Positions 55,951 to 64,000 of a stretch of 64,000 nt of DNA are shown piece after piece. The notes beneath the pieces were generated by a model that worked only from the letters and a program-made list of their open reading frames with translations, ran no database searches and was not told where the DNA came from. This DNA comes from Bedellia somnulentella (Eukaryota; Arthropoda; Insecta; Lepidoptera; Bedelliidae). Location of the stretch: NCBI GenBank assembly GCA_963576735.1, contig OY755179.1, forward strand, positions 1,612,001-1,676,000, written 5' to 3'. Position 1 is the stretch's first letter, and each line of letters opens with the position of its first letter. The translations under genes were made by a program, and so were the position numbers.

Positions 55951-56019
55951 ATCTTAGCTTGACGAGACGCTCCGCTTTCACCGCTACGACTGCAGACGAC
56001 TAGTGTTCTAATACGGGTC

Positions 56020-56522
56020 TAATAATGTCGGGAGTACACCAATTTGTCTTTTCTAAAGACATAAGTGAGGTTATTTTAAATCTTCACATAATTTAAATAT
56101 TTTTGTTCATGGAAACAAAGGAAAGAAAAATTTCGACACAGGCGGGAATCGAACCCGCGACCTCGGGTATACGCCCCCGTCGCTCTGCCAATTGAGCTAC
56201 CGTGTCAATGGCTGCCAGCGCGAAATTCTTCTATCCTTTATTTCTTTTACACGTTTAAGTAGTGTTTGCGTTTTCTACCTCCGAATTTTCACTAATTTGG
56301 AAGGCCTAATTTTAACGGTGAGGGAAAACATCGTGAAGAAAACCACAGGCTAAGTTGAACTTAGTCATGTGACAGTGTATTCGTACAAAACGGCGATAGA
56401 CCTGCCTATCACGTGAGTACACTGTCCAAGCAAAACGCGGGTACTCTGATCGCCAGGTGACAATGTCACGTGATGTTCATAAGTATTAGCACCTCTGCCA
56501 ACCCCTTCCGAGAATGCTTGAG
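56020..56522 (+). mobile_element. SINE-B split by an antisense SINE-C
   Basis: gagtacaccaatttgtcttt and ctaaagacataagtgaggtt (56033-56080) resume at aacggtgagggaaaacatcg (56314) and run to the family end near 56520. The gap is filled by the SINE-C copy. Confidence 0.75.
56085..56310 (-). mobile_element. SINE-C, antisense, tRNA-like head complete
   Basis: ttgttcatggaaacaaagg has lost the cctcatgtgg part. The tRNA-like segment at 56136-56207 reads on - with A box TAGCTCAATTGG and B box GGTTCGATTCC. ggctgccagcgcgaaattct and ttacacgtttaagtagtgtt follow. Confidence 0.85.
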
Positions 56523-56540
56523 TTTGTGTTAAGATCTAAG

Positions 56541-56550
56541 ACCTTAAACC
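56541..56550 (+). mobile_element. left scrap of RTE LINE 5' region, target of the copia element
   Basis: accttaaacc continues at 62621 (aatccaaggtctgccg), together matching the LINE leader around 57180 and 16595. aaacc at 56546-56550 is the left copy of the copia target duplication. Confidence 0.6.
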
Positions 56551-56707
56551 TGTTGGTAATAAGCTTTACATTTATATTGGCAACACTGGTTTCCTGTCTT
56601 GTAAAAAGCGTTAGAAAATGGTGTAATACGTCTGTATGTAATTTTTAGTTTATTTGATTATTAAAACAAACTACAAACATAAGAGAAGTGTTATTCTTAA
56701 ATTAAGA
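56551..56707 (+). repeat. copia 5' LTR
   Basis: TGTTGGTAATAAGC to ATTCTTAAATTAAGA. Starts with the usual TG; the end is GA rather than CA. Confidence 0.88.
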
Positions 56708-56719
56708 TGGTATCAGAGC
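56708..56719 (+). promoter_or_regulatory. copia primer-binding site
   Basis: TGGTATCAGAGC directly after the LTR, the sequence used by many copia elements for initiator tRNA-Met (family knowledge). Confidence 0.88.
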
Positions 56720-57076
56720 GTGGTTAATTACTTAAGTCGTTTTCAAAATTGTTGTAATGAAACACATTTTAAATATGCTCTTAGGGTGTTAAAATATTTG
56801 TTTTTGACTAAAACATTAAAACTAAAATATTATAAAAATTACAATGCCGATATACTAGACTGCTATGTTGATTCTGATTGGGCAGGAGATGTATTAGATC
56901 GTAAATCTACTACCGGATATGTAATTAGATTGTATGGAAATGTTATCTTGTGGAAATGTAAAAAACAAAACTGTGTGACAAAATCATCTACCTTTGCAGA
57001 ATACATTGCCCTATCCGAAGCAGTAACTGAAATAAAATTCTTGATAAGCTTATTTAATGATGTATTTACAAAAATT

Positions 57077-60000
57077 ATTTTGCTGTGTAGTGCCGGCTTA
57101 GAATAGCACTACCCCATCTCTTCCCGTGGGTGTCGTAGAAGTCGACTAAGGGACTAGGGCTTTTCCATCTTCGCTCTTACACCAATCCAAGGTCTGCCGC
57201 GCCGAGGGATGCATGGCCAGGGGTGAGCCTGGTCGCTAGCGTGCCGCCGTCCCGGAGCTTGGTGCACTCCGGGTACTAAATAACCTTACCTAGTCAAGCG
57301 GGGCTCTGGCTAGGTGGACAGTTTACTTCCCTTGCTTCTCGTGGGTCCAATATGTGTTCAAATTTTAGTAAACACGGAGGCGGCGATGTAGCTCGCCACT
57401 CATCACGCCATGGTTGCTCACGGGGCGAAAAGTGGGCTAAAGAGACCCGCTTCAGTACGATGAATGTATGTGGAGGAATGTTTGAAAAATTAGATGAAGT
57501 ATGTATGATTATGAATGAAAGAAAACTGGATTTTCTTTGTGTAAATGAGACGAAGCGTAAGGGAAAGGAAGTTTCACAACTTGGCAACATTACAGCAATC
57601 TGGTCTGGAGTCGCTGACAGTGACCGAGCTAGCCAAGGAGTGGGACTTCTGATATCTGAAAGGATGGCTCAGTGTATGAAAGATTACGAATGTGTGAGTC
57701 CAAGGCTCCTGTGGATTAAGGTGAAATTGGGACTAGTCCGGATGCGCATAATTTGCGTATACGCTCCGGACATGTCTAAATCCCTATCCGAGAGGGAGGA
57801 GTTTTGGAATCTGTTAGACGATGTTGTGAATGGGTGTGATCAGAATGAGAGACTTGTAATGTTAGGAGATTTTAATGGCTGGGTTGGTGTGTCACGCAAC
57901 GGTTGCGAAAGAGTTTTAGGAAAGTTTGGTGATCAAAGGGTAAATGAGAATGGTGAGAAATTGATTGAGGTATGTTTGGATAGGAATCTTTGTGTTACAA
58001 ACACGTTGTTTAAGCACAAAGATATCCATATGTATACAAGACAGAGGGGAAGCGAGAGAAGTATGATTGATTTTGTGATAGTTGATGAAAGGCTGAGAGC
58101 AAAAGTTGTTGACACCAGGGTCTATAGGGGCACGAACGTTGGCACAGATCACTTTCTCGTTATATCACGATTAAGGGGTCTGTGCACGCGTTGGCGTCAC
58201 AGGCCTAAAGTGTCAACAACGGATTTTGCGAGAATAAAAGTAGAAAAACTGCAAGAAGATGAAAATATCAGAGATGAATACTTGAGGAAATTGGATGATA
58301 GACTAAGTTGCGTGGAGATGAAGGATGAAATGGAAATAGAAGAAGTATGGGATGTGCTCAAATCGACGATGGTTGAATGTGCGACGGAAGTATGTGGAGT
58401 GTGTAAAAGGTCAAATAGACCACCAACAAGTTGGTGGGATAAAGTTGTGAAAGAGGCGGTTGGAGATAAGAAGAAAGCGTGGTTAGATTTACTAGCGATT
58501 AAAGCTAGTAAACGGATGGATGCGAGTGTAACTGACGATGTAGTGCAGAAAAGTGAAGATGAATATAAGAGAGTTAAGAATGAGGTAAAGAAGAAAATAG
58601 AAAAGAAAAAGCGGGATTTGCAAGAGTGGTGTGAGAGGAAACTTTCTGATAATTTCCGGAATAACCAAAAGTTATTCTGGAAGTATATCCGGAAAGAAAA
58701 GGGAGTTTCCCAAAACACGAGAGTGAGTGTAATAAGAGATGAACAGGGTGAATTGGCGACGGATGAAAGTAGCATGAAACGGGTATGGAAGAATTATTTT
58801 GAGGGACTGTTTGAGAAAGAGGATGCATCCATTTCTTCGCCAATCGACAGTAATGTTGATTGGAACGGGGAGATGGGTGAATTTAATGACAGCGAGATTA
58901 GTATGGAAGAAATAATGAAAGCAATGAAAAGTATGAAATTAGGGAAGGCGGCAGGGTATGATAGGATTACTATCGAAATGCTGAGGGCTGGTAAAGGGTT
59001 GGTGGCTTCTTGGTTGTACTTCCTTTTCCAAAAATGCTGGTCGAGTGGCAAAGTTCCACGAGACTGGTGCAAGGCGGTGATTGTGCCTCTATATAAAGGA
59101 AAGGGGTCACACCAAGAGGCTAAAAACTACCGCGGCATCAGCTTACTCAGCATTGTTGGTAAATTGTATGCTAAGGTACTGATTGAAAGAGTGATGAATG
59201 AAACTGATGAGAAAATATGGGATGTGCAAGCGGGATTTAGGAAAGGAATGGGATGTATGGATCAAATCTTCTCTCTAAGGAGCATCACCGAAAAGTTCTT
59301 AGCTAAGAACCAAAAGGTGTATTGCTCCTTCATTGATTTAGAGAAGGCGTATGATAGGGTGGTAAGAAAGTGTTTATGGGAGGTGTTATCCAAGTTCGGT
59401 TTGGGGAGTCAACTTATACGTGCATTAGTATCACTCTATGAGGATTCTAGTGCATGTGTAAGAGTAAACGGGGAAAACACTGACTGGTTCGGAATCTCTA
59501 GGGGTGTCCGACAGGGATGTGTAGCTTCTCCGTGGCTCTTCAATTTGTTCATGGATGACTGTTTGACAGAGTTGCGTGAAAGTGATTATGGACTAAGAAT
59601 GAGTGGTTTCATCATTAAATGCCTCTTGTATGCTGACGATCAAGTGCTACTTGCATCGTCGGCAGAAGAGTTGCAAGAGATGATGAATATTGCATGTGAG
59701 TCTTTTGTAAGAAAGGGAATGAGGGTGAATGTGGATAAGACCAAAACGATGGTTTTTGAGAGACAGGAAGATGTGACAAAATGCGTGATTGCGATTGATG
59801 GTAAGGATGTGGAACAGGTGAAGGAGTTTGTATATCTGGGAAGTTTGTTTACAAGGGATGGAAAATGTGATGAAGATATTGAAAGAAGAGTGAAAAAGGG
59901 TAATGCGGTAAATGGAGCAATGAATAGCCTAATGACCTGTCAATCGGTGTCTGAAAAGGCCCGAATGGCTGTGCATGATGCTGTTCTTGTTCCTACGCTT

Positions 60001-60480
60001 ATGTATGGAAGCGAATGTTGGGTGTGGCAGAAGAAGCATGAGAGCAGAGTGAATGCAGTAGAGATGAGGTCCCTCAGAAAAATTTGTAATGTTAGATTAT
60101 GTGACCGAGTGAGAAATAGTGTTATTCGTGAAAAGTGTGGTGTGAAAGATGATATTGTAAGAAAGATAGAAAAAGGAATGTTGAGATGGTTTGGGCACAT
60201 AGAGAGGATGGATGATAGAAAATTGGTAAAAGGGATCTATAGAGCTAGTGTGGATGGTAATGTTAGTAGAGGACGACCACGGAGAACACACTTGGACCAA
60301 ATTGAGAGTGTGCTCAAAAAGGCTGGCGTCCGAAGTATGAAGAATAAAAGAGCATGTATGAAAAGATTGATGGATGTAAACGAAGCTAGAGAGGTTTGTC
60401 AGGATCGTGCGAAGTGGCGATCAATAGTCTCTGCCTACCCCAATGGGAACTAATGGCGTGAGTATATGTATGTATGTATG
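57077..60480 (+). mobile_element. full-length RTE-type LINE with 11-bp target duplication
   Basis: ttacaaaaatt flanks both ends (57066-57076, 60481-60491). The leader of about 270 bases starts ctgtgtagtgccggcttaga after six extra bases. The 3' end is the short taatggcgtgagtatatg followed by (ATGT)n, as RTE elements have very short 3' ends with simple repeats (family knowledge). The single frame is intact, so this copy may be active. Confidence 0.92.
57352..60453 (+). CDS. RTE-type LINE protein: endonuclease and reverse transcriptase
   Basis: 1033 residues, uninterrupted. AP endonuclease at about 36-275 (TMNVCGG, VNETKRKG, VYAPD, LGDFNGWVG, SMIDFVIVDERL, VGTDHFLV). A basic linker leads to the reverse transcriptase at about 530-790 (GYDRITIEML, VPLYKGKGSHQEAKNYRGIS, AGFRKGMGC, FIDLEKAYDRV, GVRQGCVASPWLFNLFMDD, LLYADDQVLL). 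The C-terminal region has MYGSECWVWQKKHESRVNAVE and GMLRWFGHIERMDD, typical of RTE/BovB-like elements (family knowledge). There is no ORF1 and no RNase H. The first Met is upstream of the endonuclease; Met37 could also serve. Confidence 0.92.
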   Translation: MCSNFSKHGGGDVARHSSRHGCSRGEKWAKETRFSTMNVCGGMFEKLDEVCMIMNERKLDFLCVNETKRKGKEVSQLGNITAIWSGVADSDRASQGVGLLISERMAQCMKDYECVSPRLLWIKVKLGLVRMRIICVYAPDMSKSLSEREEFWNLLDDVVNGCDQNERLVMLGDFNGWVGVSRNGCERVLGKFGDQRVNENGEKLIEVCLDRNLCVTNTLFKHKDIHMYTRQRGSERSMIDFVIVDERLRAKVVDTRVYRGTNVGTDHFLVISRLRGLCTRWRHRPKVSTTDFARIKVEKLQEDENIRDEYLRKLDDRLSCVEMKDEMEIEEVWDVLKSTMVECATEVCGVCKRSNRPPTSWWDKVVKEAVGDKKKAWLDLLAIKASKRMDASVTDDVVQKSEDEYKRVKNEVKKKIEKKKRDLQEWCERKLSDNFRNNQKLFWKYIRKEKGVSQNTRVSVIRDEQGELATDESSMKRVWKNYFEGLFEKEDASISSPIDSNVDWNGEMGEFNDSEISMEEIMKAMKSMKLGKAAGYDRITIEMLRAGKGLVASWLYFLFQKCWSSGKVPRDWCKAVIVPLYKGKGSHQEAKNYRGISLLSIVGKLYAKVLIERVMNETDEKIWDVQAGFRKGMGCMDQIFSLRSITEKFLAKNQKVYCSFIDLEKAYDRVVRKCLWEVLSKFGLGSQLIRALVSLYEDSSACVRVNGENTDWFGISRGVRQGCVASPWLFNLFMDDCLTELRESDYGLRMSGFIIKCLLYADDQVLLASSAEELQEMMNIACESFVRKGMRVNVDKTKTMVFERQEDVTKCVIAIDGKDVEQVKEFVYLGSLFTRDGKCDEDIERRVKKGNAVNGAMNSLMTCQSVSEKARMAVHDAVLVPTLMYGSECWVWQKKHESRVNAVEMRSLRKICNVRLCDRVRNSVIREKCGVKDDIVRKIEKGMLRWFGHIERMDDRKLVKGIYRASVDGNVSRGRPRRTHLDQIESVLKKAGVRSMKNKRACMKRLMDVNEAREVCQDRAKWRSIVSAYPNGN

Positions 60481-60845
60481 TTACAAAAATTTCAAAACCA
60501 GTAAAAGTTTATGAAGATAATTCAGGTGCTGTAGTCATAGCTAAATTTGGAAATTTTACTAAGAACTCTAAGCACATTGAGGTGCATTATTATATCACTA
60601 TATTCATGAAAATGTCAAACAAAATTTTATTGAAGTTATCAAAATAGAGTCCGAGAATAATGTTGCAGATGTCTCAACTAAAGCTCTGGGAAGTGTTGTT
60701 AAATTCCGTGAATTATTAAACATAAGTTAAATTTATATAATATATAGTTTGTTTAATAAGTTTGAATTTATATAAAACTGTTTAGTTCCTTGAACTTGTT
60801 CTTTGAGCTAATTTGAATATTTTAAATCATCTAGTACTATATGCA

Positions 60846-62431
60846 CTTTGACTATAAACACTATAGACAGAGCGATGTTACGTCATCCATTTTAAAAAGA
60901 GAAGCCCTTATTTAAGTTCTTATACGTTAAAAAGAGACACAAATCTTTATTGTCATCTCTATCGCGTAACTCGTTTTGTTGATGTCACACTTTTAAATTG
61001 TGACAAACAAAGCGTCGATTTGTGAGCGATTTTGGTTTTCTTTTGATTTTGAGAAAGATTTTATTCATTTGTATATTGTTATTGTGACAAAAGAGACAAC
61101 ATTAGTTAAGTTATTATTTAGTGAGGTATGGTTGGGTGTAGCGTGCTTGGCTGCGGAAGCCGCAGCGAAAAACACATCGAAGGATTGATTTTCCACAAGT
61201 GAGTGAGTTTTTTAATGTTTTTCTGTATTGCGCGATCAGAAAATAAGTGATTCAAATGTTAATTACGTTGAACTAGATTACTAGCATTTTCTTTAGTTAT
61301 TTTGAGCAATTTTTTAATAGCATAACCTAAAAATATGCAGTATCTCAGTGTTCCCATTATTCATGTTTTCATCCTACCCTGTTGTTAGGGTAAAAATTTT
61401 AAATTAGTAAACTGATGTTAATGAGTGAGTATATTACGTATTTCGTCGCGCTATAGCGACGCTGAATGATTTCCAATTGTTATCTACGGAATTAGTAAGT
61501 AATAAATTTGTTATATTTATTTAATTTCTTCGTATTCATTACAGTTTTCCTAAAGACCCGAATCTACGAGAAAAATGGATTGCGGCCACTGGAAGATGCA
61601 ATTGGAAACCAACCAAAGTTTTGAGGCATACTATAAAATTGAAAGGTTACTCGTTTTTGTCCAAAGACAAAGCTTTGGCTGAAATGGTCCCAGTTGTTTT
61701 AAAAAAGAATTTAGGTAAAAGAATATTTCCGACATTAAACGACCACATCAGAGCCACCTTCGAAAACCACCTTGTACTATAGCTAAAGGCTATAGCTTTA
61801 AAATACTTAGATGTACGAATACATCATCTTTTGAAAAATGTGACTGAAATAGACGAAAGAATTCGAAATTTTCACACGAAACTGATTTTGTTTAAAGGTC
61901 AATAGTAAATAATGCAATAAAACTCATGTATAAAATAGCGCTGTCTTTTATTTTTCAAAATACAAACATAGACCCCACTATACCCATGACCCGTATGATA
62001 TTTACATAACTTGCACTTATGGAACAGCTGTTTTTTTTTGTCCAGTAACAAGGTTAGTCCCGTACAAAAAATTATTCGTAATAATGGGAAGTTTCATCCC
62101 TGAAAGTTAGTACAATGTTTCATATTTCACGGTGTATTAAACATCAGTATAAATGGTAAAATTAAACAAAAATGATTGTATAATACAAGGAGCAAGTATG
62201 TATAATTATAGGCATGATTGCAGGAAATAATATATAAACAGTAAACCTTTAATTAAACAATAAATTGACGTAATCAATTTTAAATTAAAAAGTAGCTTTT
62301 AGAATGGTGAATATAGTATTTTGGGGTAATTGTTTTCTAGTGATCGCAACATTACAGGGAAAAATATTGCTTTCTAAAAGAGGTACGCTCCCGTTGTATT
62401 ACGACTCTGTCTATAGTGTTTATAGTCAAAG
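60846..62431 (+). mobile_element. P-element-like non-autonomous DNA transposon
   Basis: tatatgca flanks both ends (60838-60845, 62432-62439), an 8-bp target duplication. The 27-bp ends, ctttgactataaacactata plus gacagag, are exact inverted repeats. The only coding remnant is a two-exon THAP frame. An 8-bp duplication plus a THAP domain fits the P superfamily (family knowledge). No transposase catalytic region remains, so it needs a helper. It sits in the copia element between the RNase H stop and the purine tract. Confidence 0.85.
61128..61782 (+). pseudogene. THAP-domain fragment of the P-like transposon
   Basis: Exon 1 (61128-61198) MVGCSVLGCGSRSEKHIEG then LIFHN, donor GTGAGT. Exon 2 (61545-61782) after CATTACAG reads FPKDPNLREKWIAATGR, then runs into unrelated sequence and stops (102 residues). 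The first half of the THAP finger (C-x4-C, FPKDP, W) is present, but the CSxHF half with the last two zinc ligands is missing, so it should not fold as a THAP domain. The tail KALAEMVPVVLKKNLG may come from another part of the transposase. Confidence 0.78.
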
Positions 62432-62458
62432 TATATGCAATATAAATGTAAGGAGGCG

Positions 62459-62615
62459 TGTTGGTAATAAGCTTTACATTTATATTGGCAACACTGGTTT
62501 CCTGTCTTGTAAAAAGCGTTAGAAAATGGTGTAATACGTCTGTATGTAATTTTAAGTTTATTTGATTAATAAAACAAACTACAAACATAAGAGAAGTGTT
62601 ATTCTTAAATTAAGA
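62459..62615 (+). repeat. copia 3' LTR
   Basis: Matches 56551-56707 except at two positions. Confidence 0.88.
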
Positions 62616-62620
62616 AAACC

Positions 62621-62735
62621 AATCCAAGGTCTGCCGTGCGGATGGATGCGTGGCCAGGGGTGAGCCTTTTGGCCGCTAGTGTTCGCCGCCATCTCGGAGC
62701 CTGGTGAACAGTTCACCATGAACTCAAGGTACTCT
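62621..62735 (+). mobile_element. RTE LINE 5' fragment, right side of the copia target
   Basis: aatccaaggtctgccgtgcg and gtggccaggggtgagcc match the LINE leader at about 57180-57250; it breaks off after ggtgaacagtt. Confidence 0.8.
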
Positions 62736-62744
62736 CTAACAGCC

Positions 62745-62905
62745 CATATTGTCCCCATCAAGGGGCTCGAGCCTACCCTATATCGGGTAATTAGTCCACC
62801 ACGCTGGCCATGTGCGGCTTGGCAGACTAAGACGACTACCGTGATAGTAGCCGGAACGGCGGCTTAACTTTCGGATTATCAGGTGATTCAAGCCTGCAAT
62901 ATCTA
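62745..62905 (-). mobile_element. SINE-D, antisense
   Basis: ggggctcgagcctaccctat, aattagtccaccacgctgg and aactttcggattatcaggtg are the reverse of the copies at 7285 and 17315. Confidence 0.65.
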
Positions 62906-62929
62906 ATATAGATCGCATGTTGTAATGGT

Positions 62930-63167
62930 AGTGTCGGCTTAGAATTGCTCTACCCCATTTCTTCCGGTGGGTGTACGAAAGAGGCGACTAACGGTATTGA
63001 GGCTTTTAAGGGATTTTCGGGCGATGCGGTTGGAGACCAATCACCAACAACCTTTATTGTTCCCATCTTTTCCCCACTCACATTTTCAAAAGTGGCTGAG
63101 GAATTTCTAATTCCTTAGCTCTGGCTACCCCTTCTAGGGATTTATAGCCGTGAGTATGTGTATGTGT
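62930..63167 (+). mobile_element. SINE-A, full length, with target duplication
   Basis: From tagtgtcggcttagaattgc to gtgagtatgtgtatgtg; tgttgtaatgg on both sides. The first bases of the head are absent. Confidence 0.9.
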
Positions 63168-63169
63168 GT

Positions 63170-63731
63170 TGTAATGGCTCTTAAACTCCGTTCTGAACAC
63201 ATTCCAACAATAAATTCACTTTGTGGAGTAGAATAAAGTTATAAATTTCTTACTTTATTGTGTGTGGAACGAAAAAAAGAGTCAAAATATGAGCGGAAAG
63301 TTTCATGGTGTTTATCAATGTACATGATAGTCCAATGGGTAGAAACAGACAGGTTAAAATCCCGAGTTCATCGAATTTTGTATAAAAATTGGCCATTAAA
63401 TGGCTGCAGGTGGTCTTTTTTGTGTTCAAAAACATATTATTATTTGAAATTATTATAAGTTTAGGCCCGATAGGACTGCTATTGTCTCAACGTGATAAAA
63501 GTCTTTAAATAAAGACAAAAAAACAATGGCTCACAAAGAATCGTTTCCAGCGCCGCGCCGTTAAGAAATGACATCACATTATTTAAAAAGTTGAAATTAT
63601 TTTAATAATTTGATTGTATTTTGTGTTTGATGAACTATTTGTGTATTTCTGTTTCCACCGTAACTACTAATAAATTCTACTTGTATTAGTATTCATAAAG
63701 GGTTTCAGTGTTACGATTTAACAGCTTAACA
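63170..63731. other. upstream region of BAF
   Basis: No repeat family found. The leader and promoter of BAF must be here, but no TATA box or start site could be fixed. Confidence 0.4.
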
Positions 63732-63857
63732 ATGTCGAGCACATCACAAAAACATAGAAACTTCGTTGCCGAACCTATGGGTGAAAAGCCCGTTACAGAT
63801 TTGGCTGGCGTTGGCGAAGTTCTAGGTCGAAGATTGGAAACTGCAGGTTTCGATAAG
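63732..63857 (+). CDS. baf: barrier-to-autointegration factor, first coding exon (partial)
   Basis: ATG at 63732 opens a 42-codon exon reading [20 protein letters not shown] then [20 protein letters not shown] and DK, ending at a GTAAGA donor. [17 protein letters not shown] and the helix-hairpin-helix LAGIGEVLGxxLxxxGFDKA are the signature of BAF (BANF1), an 89-residue DNA-binding dimer that links chromatin to LEM-domain proteins and lamins and rebuilds the nuclear envelope (family knowledge). The remaining half lies beyond the window. The frame is not interrupted and there is no in-frame ATG between this start and the conserved block. Confidence 0.96.
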
Positions 63858-64000
63858 GTAAGATAACGACTTGACTAATATTACACCTACTTCTTATACG
63901 CAGTGTGAGTAAAGCGTAATGGAAGATCAAATTATTCGAAGAATGCTGTCTAAACCGGTGGAGGAATGAGCATGCTCTGAAGAGTAACAATTGTTTTGTA
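63858..64000 (+). other. BAF intron 1, partial
   Basis: Continues from the donor to the window edge with no acceptor followed by the expected AYVVLGQ block. Confidence 0.7.

Larger units (their letters stand above)
56720..60730 (+). pseudogene. copia polymerase, RNase H end only, split and frameshifted
   Basis: 56720-57076 reads VVNYLSRFQNCCNETHF, DCYVDSDWAGDVLDRKSTTG and SSTFAEYIALSEAVTEIKFL. The rest resumes after the inserted LINE at 60492 (SKPVKVYEDNSGAVVIAKFG, SKHIEVHYY) and, after a small indel near 60595, ends ADVSTKALGSVVKFRELLNI with TAA at 60728-60730. These are the DSDWAG, DN(S)GA and KHIEVHYY blocks of copia RNase H. The gene is inactive through deletion, frameshift and insertion. 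Confidence 0.9.
56551..62615 (+). mobile_element. non-autonomous copia LTR element carrying two later insertions
   Basis: Two 157-bp LTRs differ at two positions. aaacc flanks the element (56546-56550, 62616-62620), the 5-bp duplication usual for copia. A primer-binding site TGGTATCAGAGC (56708-56719) and a purine tract (taaggaggc) before the 3' LTR remain. Gag, protease, integrase and reverse transcriptase are gone: the RNase H region begins right after the primer-binding site. Without the inserted LINE (57077-60480) and the P-like element (60846-62431), about 1.06 kb of copia remains. Confidence 0.92.

Noticed and set aside
57916..60300. Frames on - within the RTE LINE, up to 192 codons at 58197-58775
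   Set aside because: Antisense shadows of the endonuclease and reverse transcriptase; rich in Ser and Leu as expected from the complement of Lys/Glu-rich coding.
56551..62615. Intact copia or retrovirus-like element
   Set aside because: Only LTRs, primer site, purine tract and the RNase H end remain, and that is frameshifted and split. There is no gag, protease, integrase or envelope sequence.

Overview
The window is AT-rich animal DNA, almost certainly from a moth or butterfly. The evidence is intron-containing insect genes with GT-AG splice sites, lepidopteran-style Helitrons (TC start, CTAG^T end), a short tyrosine-rich secreted protein with the usual four-codon MFKL first exon, and dense SINE/LINE insertions ending in ATGT repeats. 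Host genes occupy little of the 64 kb; most of the rest is mobile DNA of several ages.

Host genes, left to right. (1) The last coding exon of a homeobox gene, best match goosecoid, on + (7506-7694); its other exons lie before base 1. (2) A two-exon gene for a 65-residue secreted cuticle-like peptide on - (12947-15128), with TATA box and poly(A) signal. (3) A seven-coding-exon WBP4/FBP21 spliceosomal gene on - (22924-29777, 306 aa). (4) An eight-exon me31B/DDX6 DEAD-box RNA helicase on + (35264-39985, 442 aa). (5) The first coding exon of barrier-to-autointegration factor (BAF) on + (63732-63857), running off the right edge. Splice phases of genes 2-4 were joined by hand and agree throughout.

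Mobile DNA. Bases 1-2070 hold a frameshifted CR1/Daphne-like LINE (-). Three Helitrons lie at 4887-5881 (-), 21690-22586 (+, with the end of its helicase gene) and about 26890-27426 (+). A full-length LOA-type LINE with two intact ORFs and a 12-bp target duplication occupies 45393-51221 (-). An intact RTE-type LINE lies at 57077-60480 (+). A Jockey fragment, two mariner fossils, a Harbinger-like hairpin MITE and several other inverted-repeat elements are also present.

Four dispersed short families are named here for convenience. SINE-A is about 250 bp, with roughly two dozen copies or fragments; its head and tail match the RTE LINE. SINE-B has a tRNA-like head and is about 360 bp. SINE-C has a tRNA-like head and often forms inverted or tandem compounds. 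SINE-D is a further short family.

The most striking structures are: a nested insertion at 56541-62735 (LINE fragment, split by a 1.06-kb non-autonomous copia element, itself split by an intact RTE LINE and by a 1.6-kb P-element-like transposon with an 8-bp target duplication and half a THAP zinc finger); an autonomous LINE, microhomology-deleted derivative and SINE series sharing the same ends; and a 1.37-kb insertion carrying four near-identical tRNA-like units with a single 13-bp target duplication.
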